Positions 1 to 8,627 of a DNA stretch of 56,005 bases are shown piece after piece. The position numbers and the translations under genes are program-made. The DNA lies in the NCBI GenBank assembly GCA_903937835.1, contig CAJAAV010000239.1:1-56005 (forward strand), read 5' to 3'. The first letter of the stretch is position 1; every line of letters starts with the position of its first letter. The notes beneath the pieces were generated by a model. The model saw nothing but the letters and a program-made list of their open reading frames with translations, was not told where the DNA came from and searched no databases. This DNA is from an uncultured Chlorobiaceae bacterium. Its GTDB lineage: Bacteria > Bacteroidota > Chlorobiia > Chlorobiales > Chlorobiaceae.

Positions 1-2
1 AA

Positions 3-146
3 AGTCAACGCCAAACGATACGGGAAACCAAAGAAGACCTGAGAAAGCGAATGCACGCACCCATAAAACAGACAGGTGACTGGCTGAAAAGTGTCGTGCA
101 AGGCTACGGGCAATACTATCCTGAAAGTAGGATAAAGCGCACACAT
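3..146 (+). pseudogene. 3' end of a group II intron reverse transcriptase/maturase, interrupted by the IS
   Basis: The frame that starts at base 3 reads as the C-terminal part of an LtrA-type group II intron protein: RKRMHAPIKQTGDWLKSVV followed by QGYGQYY. In intact family members this segment is followed by a motif like HAVPGN and the final domain. Here the family-like sequence stops at about base 119, exactly where the IS inverted repeat begins, and the frame then runs through the IS end to a stop at 144-146. The gene continues beyond the left edge of the window, so only its tail is visible. I do not recognise a clear continuation on the other side of the IS. Confidence 0.65.
121..144 (+). 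repeat. left terminal inverted repeat of the IS
   Basis: This 24-base end is exactly the reverse complement of 1977-2000. It starts CTGAAAGTAGG and ends GCGCACAC. Confidence 0.9.
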
Positions 147-169
147 TAACGAAAAACATCACCGCGCAG

Positions 170-200
170 GCACGATTTTCAAGCAAAATCGTGCTTTTTT
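170..200 (+). terminator. intrinsic terminator inside the IS, upstream of the transposase
   Basis: A 10-bp perfect stem (170-179 with 185-194), a 5-base loop and a run of six T (195-200) lie between the left IS end and the transposase start. Placed there it should stop transcripts entering from the flank, a known way for insertion sequences to avoid being switched on by neighbouring promoters. Confidence 0.75.
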
Positions 201-261
201 CTTGCTTTTTAACGTGTACGTATGTATTATAAGGAAAACACGATAAATAGGAGCAAACCCC

Positions 262-1977
262 ATGTCTAAACCAGTAACTGGAAAAACTCACGTTGGAGAA
301 CGCCGTGAACGACGCCCAAATGGCGATGTTTACCTCTATGAGAGGGTTACGGCCTATAATGAACAGGCCAGAAAGACCTATACAGTCAGCCAGAAGCTGA
401 AGGGGAAAATCAAGTCGGGGACACAGGAGGTAATCACCACACGTCCGAAGAAACGCAAAGGTGAGGGAGTCGTGGCTTGCGCGGTGCGCAGGCATAGTGG
501 CCTCACGGATATTCTGGAGTGGGTCGGAACAGCCTCCGGCATTGACGATGACGTGCGATTTTCGTTCAGCGAGGGCGACGCTGCCAAGATTCTCTCCATT
601 GCACGATACTGGATTGGTTCTGGCGGAAACACCTTGCCACGCCTTGAGGGCTGGCAGGTAATGCACTCCCTTCCATACAGCGAAGCTATCACCGAAGACG
701 TTTACGGCGACTTGTTCAAAAGTGTCGGCCGCAACGAGGACGGCGTGCAGCGCTACTTCTCCTTCCGGGCGGATCGCTTGGGCAAACATCCTGTGCTGGC
801 GTTCGATTCGACCACGATATCTACCTACTCCGAGAACCAGTCGGAAGCGCGGCGCGGGTTTAACAAGGACGGTGACGGACTGAACACCATCAAGCTTCTG
901 ACGTTATATTCCGTCAAGGAGCGCGAGCCTCTGGCCTTCGCCAAGCAGCCCGGTAATGTCCCGGATGTCATATCCATTGAGAACGCCCTGACTCAGCTCA
1001 AGTGCTTTAGCCTTGAGAAGCCCTTGATTGTCACCGACAATGGTTACTACAGTCAGGAGAACATGATGAGATTTGCCTTGCGCAACATGAAATTCCTGAC
1101 TCTGGTCGACCCCAACGTCACTTGGGTTCGCGAAGCAGTGGACGCGCTTCGTGAGACGCTGGCGAGCATGTCCAGCACTTGTCCATTTGATCCGTCCGTT
1201 TGCGGTGCTATGACGATGAGAACGCACGAGTTCCGTCAAGTTCGCCAGCGGTCGCGCAACGGCAAGCTGGCAGGAGAAGAAGAGACGTTCGTTCGCCGCC
1301 TTTATGTGCATGTCTTCTATTCCCCCGACAACGACACCAGGAAGCAACTTGCATTTCGTAAGGACTTGCTTGAGTTAAAGGCTCAAGTGGAAGATGGAGT
1401 GGCGGAGTTCACAAAATCCGCGCAAAGAAAGATAGACAGGTACCTGGTCTGCTCGAAAAAGGGGCGTGGTGGACAAGTGAAGGTTGGCTTCAACGACAAA
1501 GCCACCATCGAAGCAAAGAAATACTTCGGCTATTTCGCGCTCGTCAGCAATCAGAGCATGGACACGTTCACAGCACTTGAAGATTATCGACTGCGTGAAA
1601 AAATAGAGGAGCTCTTCGCGGTGCATAAGGGGGGGCTTGATGGAGCACGGCCGCGTACATGGCACCCCGACAATCTGCGGGGAAGGCAGTTCGTGCAGTT
1701 TGTCTCACTGGGTTATCACTGCTTTCTGACGAAGAAAATCAAGGAAATGCGAGAAGGGCTTGGAAAAAACAAAAGCGAAAAGACCGCCGCGCTTGTCAAG
1801 CTCGAAAATCAACTGGACAAGTGGCTTGAGCAACGATCACTCGCCCAGATTCTGGACTGGTTCGACTGCATTGAAACGACCAACGTGCGAACACCCATGG
1901 GCAACTACCGTTGGTCTACCGAATCAGTAGCCAGAGACAGGTTGTTCCTGGAATATCTGGGAGTGCACTGCAAATAG
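262..1977 (+). CDS. IS4-superfamily DDE transposase
   Basis: This 571-residue protein should cut and join the IS ends. The catalytic DDE residues are readable: D182 in LAFDSTTIS, D259 in LIVTDNGYYS, and E449 inside a perfect YREK signature (Y442-x2-R445-x3-E449-x6-K456), the hallmark of IS4-type transposases. The length and the long segment between the second D and the E fit the IS1634 group. The start is supported by AGGAG at 249-253, about 8 bases before ATG. The gene fills the element completely. No frameshift or stop is seen, so the enzyme looks functional. Confidence 0.9.
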   Translation: MSKPVTGKTHVGERRERRPNGDVYLYERVTAYNEQARKTYTVSQKLKGKIKSGTQEVITTRPKKRKGEGVVACAVRRHSGLTDILEWVGTASGIDDDVRFSFSEGDAAKILSIARYWIGSGGNTLPRLEGWQVMHSLPYSEAITEDVYGDLFKSVGRNEDGVQRYFSFRADRLGKHPVLAFDSTTISTYSENQSEARRGFNKDGDGLNTIKLLTLYSVKEREPLAFAKQPGNVPDVISIENALTQLKCFSLEKPLIVTDNGYYSQENMMRFALRNMKFLTLVDPNVTWVREAVDALRETLASMSSTCPFDPSVCGAMTMRTHEFRQVRQRSRNGKLAGEEETFVRRLYVHVFYSPDNDTRKQLAFRKDLLELKAQVEDGVAEFTKSAQRKIDRYLVCSKKGRGGQVKVGFNDKATIEAKKYFGYFALVSNQSMDTFTALEDYRLREKIEELFAVHKGGLDGARPRTWHPDNLRGRQFVQFVSLGYHCFLTKKIKEMREGLGKNKSEKTAALVKLENQLDKWLEQRSLAQILDWFDCIETTNVRTPMGNYRWSTESVARDRLFLEYLGVHCK

Positions 1978-2000
1978 TGTGCGCTTTATCCTACTTTCAG
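1977..2000 (-). repeat. right terminal inverted repeat of the IS
   Basis: Perfect inverted copy of 121-144. The last base of the transposase stop codon is its first base. Confidence 0.9.
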
Positions 2001-2039
2001 GGTAATAGTTTATTATGCAAAAGGTTATGTCTTCGGTTG

Positions 2040-5000
2040 TTAGCGGCTATATGCCCTTGCGCACTCCCCGGCTGAAGAAACTGATGATCTCCTCTTCCGT
2101 CCATAAACCTGACTTCCCAGCCACTTCGACACCAGTTCCTGCAATTCTGGTTTACCCATAAAGTCGGCAAAAAGCTCCTCGTTCAGTTCCATGCGCTCAA
2201 TAAACAATGACTCCAGCACCTGACGAAAGACAAGCTGAAATTTATCGAGTGAATTGACTCCGGCAGCCTTCTTGAGCGCTTCATTCTGGCTTGCCGCTTC
2301 TGCGATCTGATCGAAAAAGAGTTGATCTGCTTCGTTCAGGTCACCACCAAAGCGCTCGTTGATGAGATCAATAAGCCGGGAGAGTGACACCTCCTCCTCA
2401 TGCACCATGCCGCTTCCCACTTCGGGAGGTCCATCAAGCGGCTTGGCGAAGCCTTCACTTAAACTGATCGAACCCTCACTGATCTTCTGCAAACGGTAAT
2501 AGTCGAGTTCAACCTCTTCATCAAACTGGTATCCAGCGCCACTCTTCCGTTTTGGCAACTTCAATGCCAGATGGCGCAAATAGGTGAATAGCTTCTCTAA
2601 ATCGCTGTCCTGATAGGGAATCACCTGGCTCAAAAAGCTGTAAAGATTGCGGAAAGCCTGGGCCTTGCCGCGCCACAACTCAGCCTCCTCCTCTTCCGTG
2701 TTTTGCAGGTGCTGAAACCGCGCAACCGCACCATCAAGAATTGCATTCATTTGTTTGTGATCGGCAGTGCTTTGGCGTCGCTTGGGTGCAAAAAAGATAG
2801 CCGAAAAGTCGTTCACTTCTGGTTGAAGATAAATTCCTGAAGCATCAAGCTCTGCCTTAACAGTGTAAAGCCTGTCAGTATCCACCTGCTCACCCATGAC
2901 GGAGCCTTCGTAGTACTGACGAAACGCCTCCTGAATTTCGGCAGGATCATTAACAAAGTCGAGCACAAAGGTATCGTCCTTGAGTGGATGCGTCCGATTC
3001 AAGCGAGAGAGCGCCTGCACCGCCTGAATTCCACCGAGCCGCTTGTCGACGTACATTGAATGCAACAGCGGCTGGTCAAATCCGGTCTGATATTTCTCCG
3101 CCACCAGCAAAACGCGGTATTCAACATTGGCAAAGGTATCGGGTAACTCCTTCTCTTTCACTCCGCCATTCATTTCAACTTCTGTATAGCTTTTATCGGA
3201 CAATTTGTCGTCATCAACCCTGCCGGAGAAGGCCACCAGGCTCTTGATGGGATAGCCCTTTTCGGCAATATATTCGTCGAAAGCCTGTTTGTAACGCACC
3301 GCCTCCAACCGTGAGCCGGTAATCACCATCGCCTTGGCATGGCCACCGATTTTGTGCCGGGTATGCTGATAAAAATGCTCAACCATGACCTCCGTTTTTT
3401 GCCCAATATTGTGGGGATGCAGGCGCATAAAGCGGGCGAGTGCTTTGGCAGCCTTTTTGCGCTCCACATTCGGGTCCTCCTCCGCCTTTTTGATAAGCCG
3501 GTAGTAGGTTTTATAGGTCACATAATTGGCCAGCACATTCATGATGAATCCTTCCTCAATAGCCTGTCGCATGGTGTAGCGGTGAAACGGCTCTCCATTT
3601 CGGCCAAAGATAGCCAGCGTCTTGTGCTTGGGCGTAGCGGTAAAGGCAAAAAAGCTGATATTTTGCTGACGCCCGCGCTTGGCCATGGAGCGAAACAGAC
3701 GTTTCAGCTCCACTTCGCCCTCTTCCTCGGCCATCTCTCTGGCTTTCTGCCTCAACTCACTGCCTCCCAGCACTCCTTTAAGCTCAGTGGCAGTTTCGCC
3801 CGATTGCGAACTGTGTGCCTCATCAATAATCACCGCGTATTTTCGCGTCGGCAGATAACTGTTGCTCCCTTCTCCGCGCTCCTCGGCAAGTTTCGTCAAC
3901 TGGGCGGAAACAAACGGAAACTTCTGCAAGGTGGTGATAATGATCGGCACCCCCGACTCCAGCGCCTCAGCAAGTTGGCGCGAGTCTTCATCAATCTTCT
4001 GCACCACACCCTGCCGGTGATCAAACTGATAGATGGTGTTCTGCAACTGACGGTCGAGCACCACTCGATCAGTAATGACAACCACGCTGTCGAATATCCG
4101 CTCATCTTTTTCGTTGTGCAGCGAGGAGAGCCGATGCGCCAGCCAGGCAATGGTATTGCTCTTGCCGCTACCCGCCGAATGCTCAACCAGGTAGTTATGC
4201 CCCACCCCTTCGGAGGCAACCGCTGCAACAATCTGCCGCACCGCTTGCAACTGATGATAGCGCGGGAAGATCATGCTTTCTGTCCGAACCTTCCTGAATT
4301 CGTCGGTTATCTTCTCCTGTACGTCGAGATGGAGAAAACGCGCCAGCAAATCAAGGAGACTATCACGCTGCAACGCCACTTCCCACAGGTATGCTGTTTT
4401 GTAATTGCGCCCGGCCTTATCGGGTTCATTGCCAGCACCACCTTGATTGCCCCGGTTGAACGGCAGAAAATGGGTGCCCAAACCAGCAAGTCGAGTGGTC
4501 ATCTGCGCCTCTTCCGTGTCCACCGCAAAATGCACCAGCGTCCGTTTGGTGAACTGGAAGATCAACTCACGCGGGTCACGGTCATGACGATATTGGTGGA
4601 TGGCGTTGGCCACCCGTTTGTCCGGTAAGCGGGTTCTTCAACTCCAGCGTCACCACTGGCACGCCATTGAGCGACAGCACCACATCGAGCGACTTTTCAC
4701 TCTGGGTACTGAAATGCAGTTGCCGGGTCAGGCCAAGCCGATTGGCCTGATAATTTGATTCCAGCTCCCGATTGAGTCCATGCGCAGGACGAAAAAAGGC
4801 AAGACGCAGGGTTTTGCCAAAACATTTGAAGCCATGGCGCAAGGTGGCAAGAACACCGTGCGTCTCCATCCACTTGCTCAGCGCCTCAAGAACACGTTTG
4901 CCACACTCTTCGCCGTGGAGGGATTGCAGTTTTTCCCACTGCTTCGCTTGAGTGGTGCGAATGAACTCCAGTACCTCGTCGGGGAAGATTGCCCGCTCAC

Positions 5001-5094
5001 GGTCGAAAGCCGCTGAAGGAAGCGTGTGATAACCATCGGCCAACAGGACTGACTCGATAGCGGTTTCAAAGGCAGCTTCGCTGGTTTGTTTCAT
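2040..5094 (-). pseudogene. hsdR: type I restriction enzyme R subunit, broken by a one-base frameshift
   Basis: HsdR is the motor and nuclease subunit of type I restriction. The first frame (5094 to 4582) carries the nuclease core, with SLDVV and ELKNPLTGQT as the D...ExK residues. The second frame (to 2040) carries the helicase: HSAGSGKS, IIDEAHSSQSGE, FAFTATPK and the C-terminal helical part. The homology passes directly from ELKNPLTGQT in one frame to VANAIHQYRHDRDPRELI in the other. Removing one C from the CCC at 4613-4615 (a G on the coding strand) restores one protein of about 1017 residues. The ATG overlaps the preceding HNH gene stop (ATGA), so it is the last gene of the hsd operon. 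Either the restriction activity is lost or the base is a sequencing error. Confidence 0.9.
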
Positions 5095-5720
5095 TTGGCA
5101 ATCCTCGCTTGTCTTTTCCTTAACCAGTACACAATAACTTGAGCGTATTCTGGCAAATCACCTTTTTGAGATCCATCCCACTTTGGCAGCTCTTTTAATG
5201 GTTCCAGCTTTTTACCTGCCTGTAGACGCTGCTGAAATGCAGTTAATACCGCCTTGCGATTGCTGATAAATTGTTTCAAATTAAGGTTAAGTACCTTGTT
5301 CATATCATTATCAAAACCAAGGTCATAGGACTGAATACTGCCATCTCCAAGAAACTGAATTTTTTGTTCCACGTTGCAAGCAGGATCTGCTGGGCTGAAA
5401 CATAAATCCGAATTACCTTTAAGAGTGTCGCAGTGCTGGACATCTTCGGGTTGACCATGCCCTCCCAGGCACGCTCCGAGCATGTTACGATAATCAAGTT
5501 GTAGCTCTGGATAAACATCCTGGCACCGCCAATGCTCAATTTTCATACTCTCGACACTTGGCCGAATACGGGCTTGACAGTAGCAACAGAGTCCACGTTG
5601 CTCGTCAATCAAAGATTGTCGCAACGTATTTTTATCTGTATAGTTGTCGTAGTCTGCGAAGAGCTTCTTTCGATGTTCAGTAAGCGAGCGAGGCTCAGCA
5701 TTCTTATGGATATTCCGCAT
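5091..5720 (-). CDS. ptuB: HNH endonuclease, Septu PtuB-like (TIGR02646 type)
   Basis: This 209-residue protein has an HNH nuclease core near its N-terminal third: CCYCQARI, then KIEHWRCQ, then LDYRNMLGACLGGHG, with a later CDTLKGNSDLCF. This is the arrangement of the TIGR02646 family, whose members act as the PtuB nuclease of Septu anti-phage systems and of some retron effectors. It follows a PtuA-like ATPase directly, with stop and start sharing one base (TAATG), and its own stop overlaps the hsdR start (ATGA). The pair is thus built into the type I restriction operon. The Septu assignment rests on the motif pair and gene order, not on a search. Confidence 0.75.
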   Translation of the reverse strand: MRNIHKNAEPRSLTEHRKKLFADYDNYTDKNTLRQSLIDEQRGLCCYCQARIRPSVESMKIEHWRCQDVYPELQLDYRNMLGACLGGHGQPEDVQHCDTLKGNSDLCFSPADPACNVEQKIQFLGDGSIQSYDLGFDNDMNKVLNLNLKQFISNRKAVLTAFQQRLQAGKKLEPLKELPKWDGSQKGDLPEYAQVIVYWLRKRQARIAK

Positions 5721-7087
5721 TAATCGTCACCCTCAAGAAACTTGATCAGAGCACATGCACGTGTCAACTCCGGCTCACCCTCCCCAAGTCGTTTTGTAAG
5801 GGAAACCATATTTTCCCTTGCTTTGGCAAAATCTTCCTTATCAATCAGTTCAAAGAGCACTTTCAACTCGGCTTCGATCTGCATGTTGCGCACTGGAGTG
5901 TCCATCATTTCTTGAAGGATACGATTAGCATCCATGCCGTAGGCCTCTGTTGGAGTCACGACAACAACCTTACTTCCTTGGTATGCCAGAAAACGTACGG
6001 AACGAGCCTCAACTTCACCAAGTACCAGAGGTGAATGCGTAGTAATCACGAACTGACAGTTCTTGAAGGTGTCTCGGAGTCGCCTGACGACCTGGCGTTG
6101 CCACTTTGGATGCAAGTGCAACTCAATCTCATCAATCATCACCAGCGCAACACCTTCAACAATGGGATTTTCACTATCGGGATTGGCAATCGCCAGGCGG
6201 CGGGTCAGATCAAACACCAACGCTAACAAACCTCGTTCACCGTCTGACAATTGTTCCAGAAAAAAACGCTCCCCATTCTTTTCTACACTGAAGCGCGGTT
6301 GTCGTTCTGAATGCAACGAAAGTCCACTTACCTCGGGCAAAAAGGAACTGATAGCGACTCCAAGCTGATTGAGGATTATTTCAGCCATATCTGACCGCTC
6401 CCCCTCTTTCAACGCTCTATACCAGTTGGCAAAATCGTTCTGAGAGACTTCTAATTGATTCAGAGACTTGTCATAAGCCATAGCTATTTCCACCGCCTTT
6501 GTCTTCGGAAGGTTAGGTGGAAGCCGGGAAAGAAAACGCTCGGTCGAATAGCAGACTGCCAAAGGCTGCGCTCGCATTAACTTGGACGACATGACGAATT
6601 CTTCAGGGGTCGTGTTGGAATCAAAAGGCAAAAATCTAACTATTGGCGCATCAGAGGGATCCAGTTGCAATTGGATCATCCGTAACTCGTCTTCGATCTT
6701 TTCCTCCTCCTTTGAACCTGTCTTTGTTCCCCGAATCGAAAACCTCAGATCGTCACGACGCTTGAGTTGTAGATCAACTTTCTCCGGTGTCAGCGGTGCT
6801 GCACGAGAAACATCAATACGAAGATGCGAAGTCTCCAATCTCAACACAGTAGACATAATCATGCTGGGCTTGCCAATCTGAACGTCGGTATCTGCAAACG
6901 GTAAAGGATCTTCGCCCGATGGTGTGAACTGTGGAAGCGCTCGGGAAAGCATGCTTGCCAGCGATTTCAAGATACCAGACTTCCCTACGCCATTCACTCC
7001 GGCGATAACCGTAACGTCAGATGCAAAGTCAAGATCAATCTGATCAAACCCGCGAAAATTGGCAAGTCTGATTCGTTCGAGTTTCAT
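5720..7087 (-). CDS. ptuA: AAA/ABC-like ATPase, Septu PtuA-like
   Basis: A 455-residue ATPase of the overcoming-lysogenization/RecF-like group. Seen: N-terminal LANFRGF, Walker A GVNGVGKS at about residue 31-38, signature QLSDGERGLLALV, Walker B ALVMIDEIELHLHP with the HPKWQ switch, and the H-loop FVITTHSPLVLGEVE. A helical C-terminal tail of about 70 residues follows. Proteins like this (COG3950 type) sit beside HNH nucleases in Septu systems, where the ATPase forms a complex that controls the nuclease. The start overlaps the hsdS stop (ATGA), so it is translated as part of the hsd operon. An RM-linked DNA-damage sensor is an alternative. Confidence 0.75.
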   Translation of the reverse strand: MKLERIRLANFRGFDQIDLDFASDVTVIAGVNGVGKSGILKSLASMLSRALPQFTPSGEDPLPFADTDVQIGKPSMIMSTVLRLETSHLRIDVSRAAPLTPEKVDLQLKRRDDLRFSIRGTKTGSKEEEKIEDELRMIQLQLDPSDAPIVRFLPFDSNTTPEEFVMSSKLMRAQPLAVCYSTERFLSRLPPNLPKTKAVEIAMAYDKSLNQLEVSQNDFANWYRALKEGERSDMAEIILNQLGVAISSFLPEVSGLSLHSERQPRFSVEKNGERFFLEQLSDGERGLLALVFDLTRRLAIANPDSENPIVEGVALVMIDEIELHLHPKWQRQVVRRLRDTFKNCQFVITTHSPLVLGEVEARSVRFLAYQGSKVVVVTPTEAYGMDANRILQEMMDTPVRNMQIEAELKVLFELIDKEDFAKARENMVSLTKRLGEGEPELTRACALIKFLEGDD

Positions 7088-8295
7088 AATGACATCTCCT
7101 CTGTCGATATTTGTTCCGTAACTGCGGCTGTGATAAGCGCAGTACGGCGCTCTTTGAGAAGCAAACAGGACTTTAACAGCTCCTCTCTTAATAGGATAAC
7201 ACGCTTTTCATACACAACCAATTTCTGGTGTATAACTATTTGCTCTTGAAGCGGAGGAATCGGAACAAGAAGGCTCAACATTTCTTCGATGGCAAGATTT
7301 TTCATGCTTGGGCTTGTTCCTGTTGCCATTGACGATAGCGCCTGCCGTGCCTCTTTTGATGAAAGGAGAAGCGCCATGAAAGGAACATGGATGCGCTCTT
7401 TGTCAAAGCTTATTTTCCACAAACGATCAGGCAAAAATAAATTCGGATAGTCGCAATCAACATAACCACTCTCTCCTACCAACGCAGGAGTATTCATTCG
7501 ACTCATGATGATAGTGTCGCATGTTACAGGGCAAGAGAGACGTTCAAACTCTTTTTTCCAAACTGATTTATTCTCTTCCGGGAAAAAACGCCCGCCAAAT
7601 ACAGCACTGGTCTTCAATACTCCAAATGCGCTACCATCAACAGGTTGATCGCTGGCGTTAACGCTTACTCCCGATAAAACAGATGTAATAACCCATTTCA
7701 ATCGTTCTACGGACCAATTCTTGGGTATTGTGTCAAACCATGACGCACCAGAATGCTTGATAGCGACTGTTGGGTTGAGCCCTTGGATCACCGCATGACT
7801 GATGAGAGTTGCGCGTTTTTCTTCCAACAAGGCTAACATGCGCTCCTTTTCCGCCAGCAATGCATCAATATGTGCAGTTTCTCGGTCAAGATAATCTGCG
7901 ATGATTTGTTGATGATCATCCACTGGAAGCAGAACCCTTTGCTCATAAACAGAATCTCTGTTCAGTCCAGGAACGGCCGCCTCTTGTGAGCCTTCGTCCA
8001 ACTTCAAGGTTTGCAACGCCCAATACAGCCAGCGTAGGGAGGCATTGGTCAACTCTTTATCAATAAAAAATGTGGTATCTGAAGCAAAACAGCCTTCTTG
8101 TGCCCAATTTAATTTTCCGTAAGGACCTTTTCGGCCAACCACAATAGAAGGGACGCCTGTGTTCTTTTCGCTTGTTGTTGCATACGGCCCATTTGATCCA
8201 AAAACGGGAATATTACCAACAAGATCATCCTCTTTTGGCAGAGAATCGCCATAACCCAAATGACAAATAAATTTTAAGCGAACAGCTTCGTTCAT
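7084..8295 (-). CDS. hsdS: type I restriction-modification specificity subunit S
   Basis: HsdS recognises the split DNA target and bridges two M subunits. The 403 residues show the classical layout. A first target-recognition domain (residues 1-120) ends in VLLPVDDHQQIIADYLDRE. A long central helix follows, ALLAEKERMLALLEEKRATL. A second recognition domain ends in IPPLQEQIVIHQKL, with a second helix to the C-terminus. The two PPxxEQ-like proline boxes before each helix are diagnostic. The gene overlaps both neighbours by four bases. The first recognition domain starts almost immediately, so the N-terminus is short compared with many HsdS proteins. Confidence 0.9.
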   Translation of the reverse strand: MNEAVRLKFICHLGYGDSLPKEDDLVGNIPVFGSNGPYATTSEKNTGVPSIVVGRKGPYGKLNWAQEGCFASDTTFFIDKELTNASLRWLYWALQTLKLDEGSQEAAVPGLNRDSVYEQRVLLPVDDHQQIIADYLDRETAHIDALLAEKERMLALLEEKRATLISHAVIQGLNPTVAIKHSGASWFDTIPKNWSVERLKWVITSVLSGVSVNASDQPVDGSAFGVLKTSAVFGGRFFPEENKSVWKKEFERLSCPVTCDTIIMSRMNTPALVGESGYVDCDYPNLFLPDRLWKISFDKERIHVPFMALLLSSKEARQALSSMATGTSPSMKNLAIEEMLSLLVPIPPLQEQIVIHQKLVVYEKRVILLREELLKSCLLLKERRTALITAAVTEQISTEEMSL

Positions 8296-8627
8296 TCTTT
8301 GATCTCCCGTAACAACCTTTTATTCCGTATTTGTGCAATAAGATTACCGCACGAGAGACTCTTCCTGCGGTAGATGTTCACCCATGGCACATCAACGGCC
8401 CACTTGCTCAAAACTTTATAGCGCAGAGGATTATCGAGCAAGGAAAAAAATATGAGGTTACTGGATAAGCCGCTCTGCTTACTATATAAGGTATCGAGGT
8501 TACTGGATAAGCGCTCCAGGTTACCCGATAAGCCACTCATTTGCCCTGGAAACCATTTGATAGCTTCATACCATGAAGCCACACCACAGCCCATTCGAAC
8601 AAGCAATGAGGATTCGTGCGGGTTCAC
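8292..8627 (-). CDS. small protein with leucine heptads between hsdM and hsdS
   Basis: I do not recognise this 111-residue protein. It starts on ATGA over the hsdM stop and ends on ATGA over the hsdS start, so it is translationally coupled on both sides, which argues for real expression. Residues 32-58 hold four consecutive seven-residue units (GLSGNLE, RLSSNLD, TLYSKQS, GLSSNLI) with leucine mostly at positions 2 and 6, the spacing of a short coiled coil. The repeat is visible in the DNA as copies of GGTTACTGGATAAGC and relatives on the opposite strand. The C-terminal third is basic. It could be an accessory subunit, a regulator, or a decayed protein kept open by the overlap. Confidence 0.5.
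   Translation of the reverse strand: MNPHESSLLVRMGCGVASWYEAIKWFPGQMSGLSGNLERLSSNLDTLYSKQSGLSSNLIFFSLLDNPLRYKVLSKWAVDVPWVNIYRRKSLSCGNLIAQIRNKRLLREIKE

Larger units (their letters stand above)
121..2000 (+). mobile_element. IS4-superfamily insertion sequence (IS1634-like), complete
   Basis: The element is bounded by a perfect 24-bp inverted repeat, 121-144 and 1977-2000. The outward extension to 117-120 and 2001-2004 matches with one mismatch, so the true ends may lie a few bases further out. It contains a single full-length transposase gene whose stop codon overlaps the right repeat by one base. I see no convincing target-site duplication: the flanks read ...caatactatc on the left and ggtaatagtt... 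on the right. Left end, right end and transposase are all intact, so the copy could be active. Confidence 0.85.

Noticed and set aside
3339..4628. 429-codon plus-strand frame opposite hsdR.
   Set aside because: It is antisense to conserved HsdR helicase motifs and has no motifs of its own.
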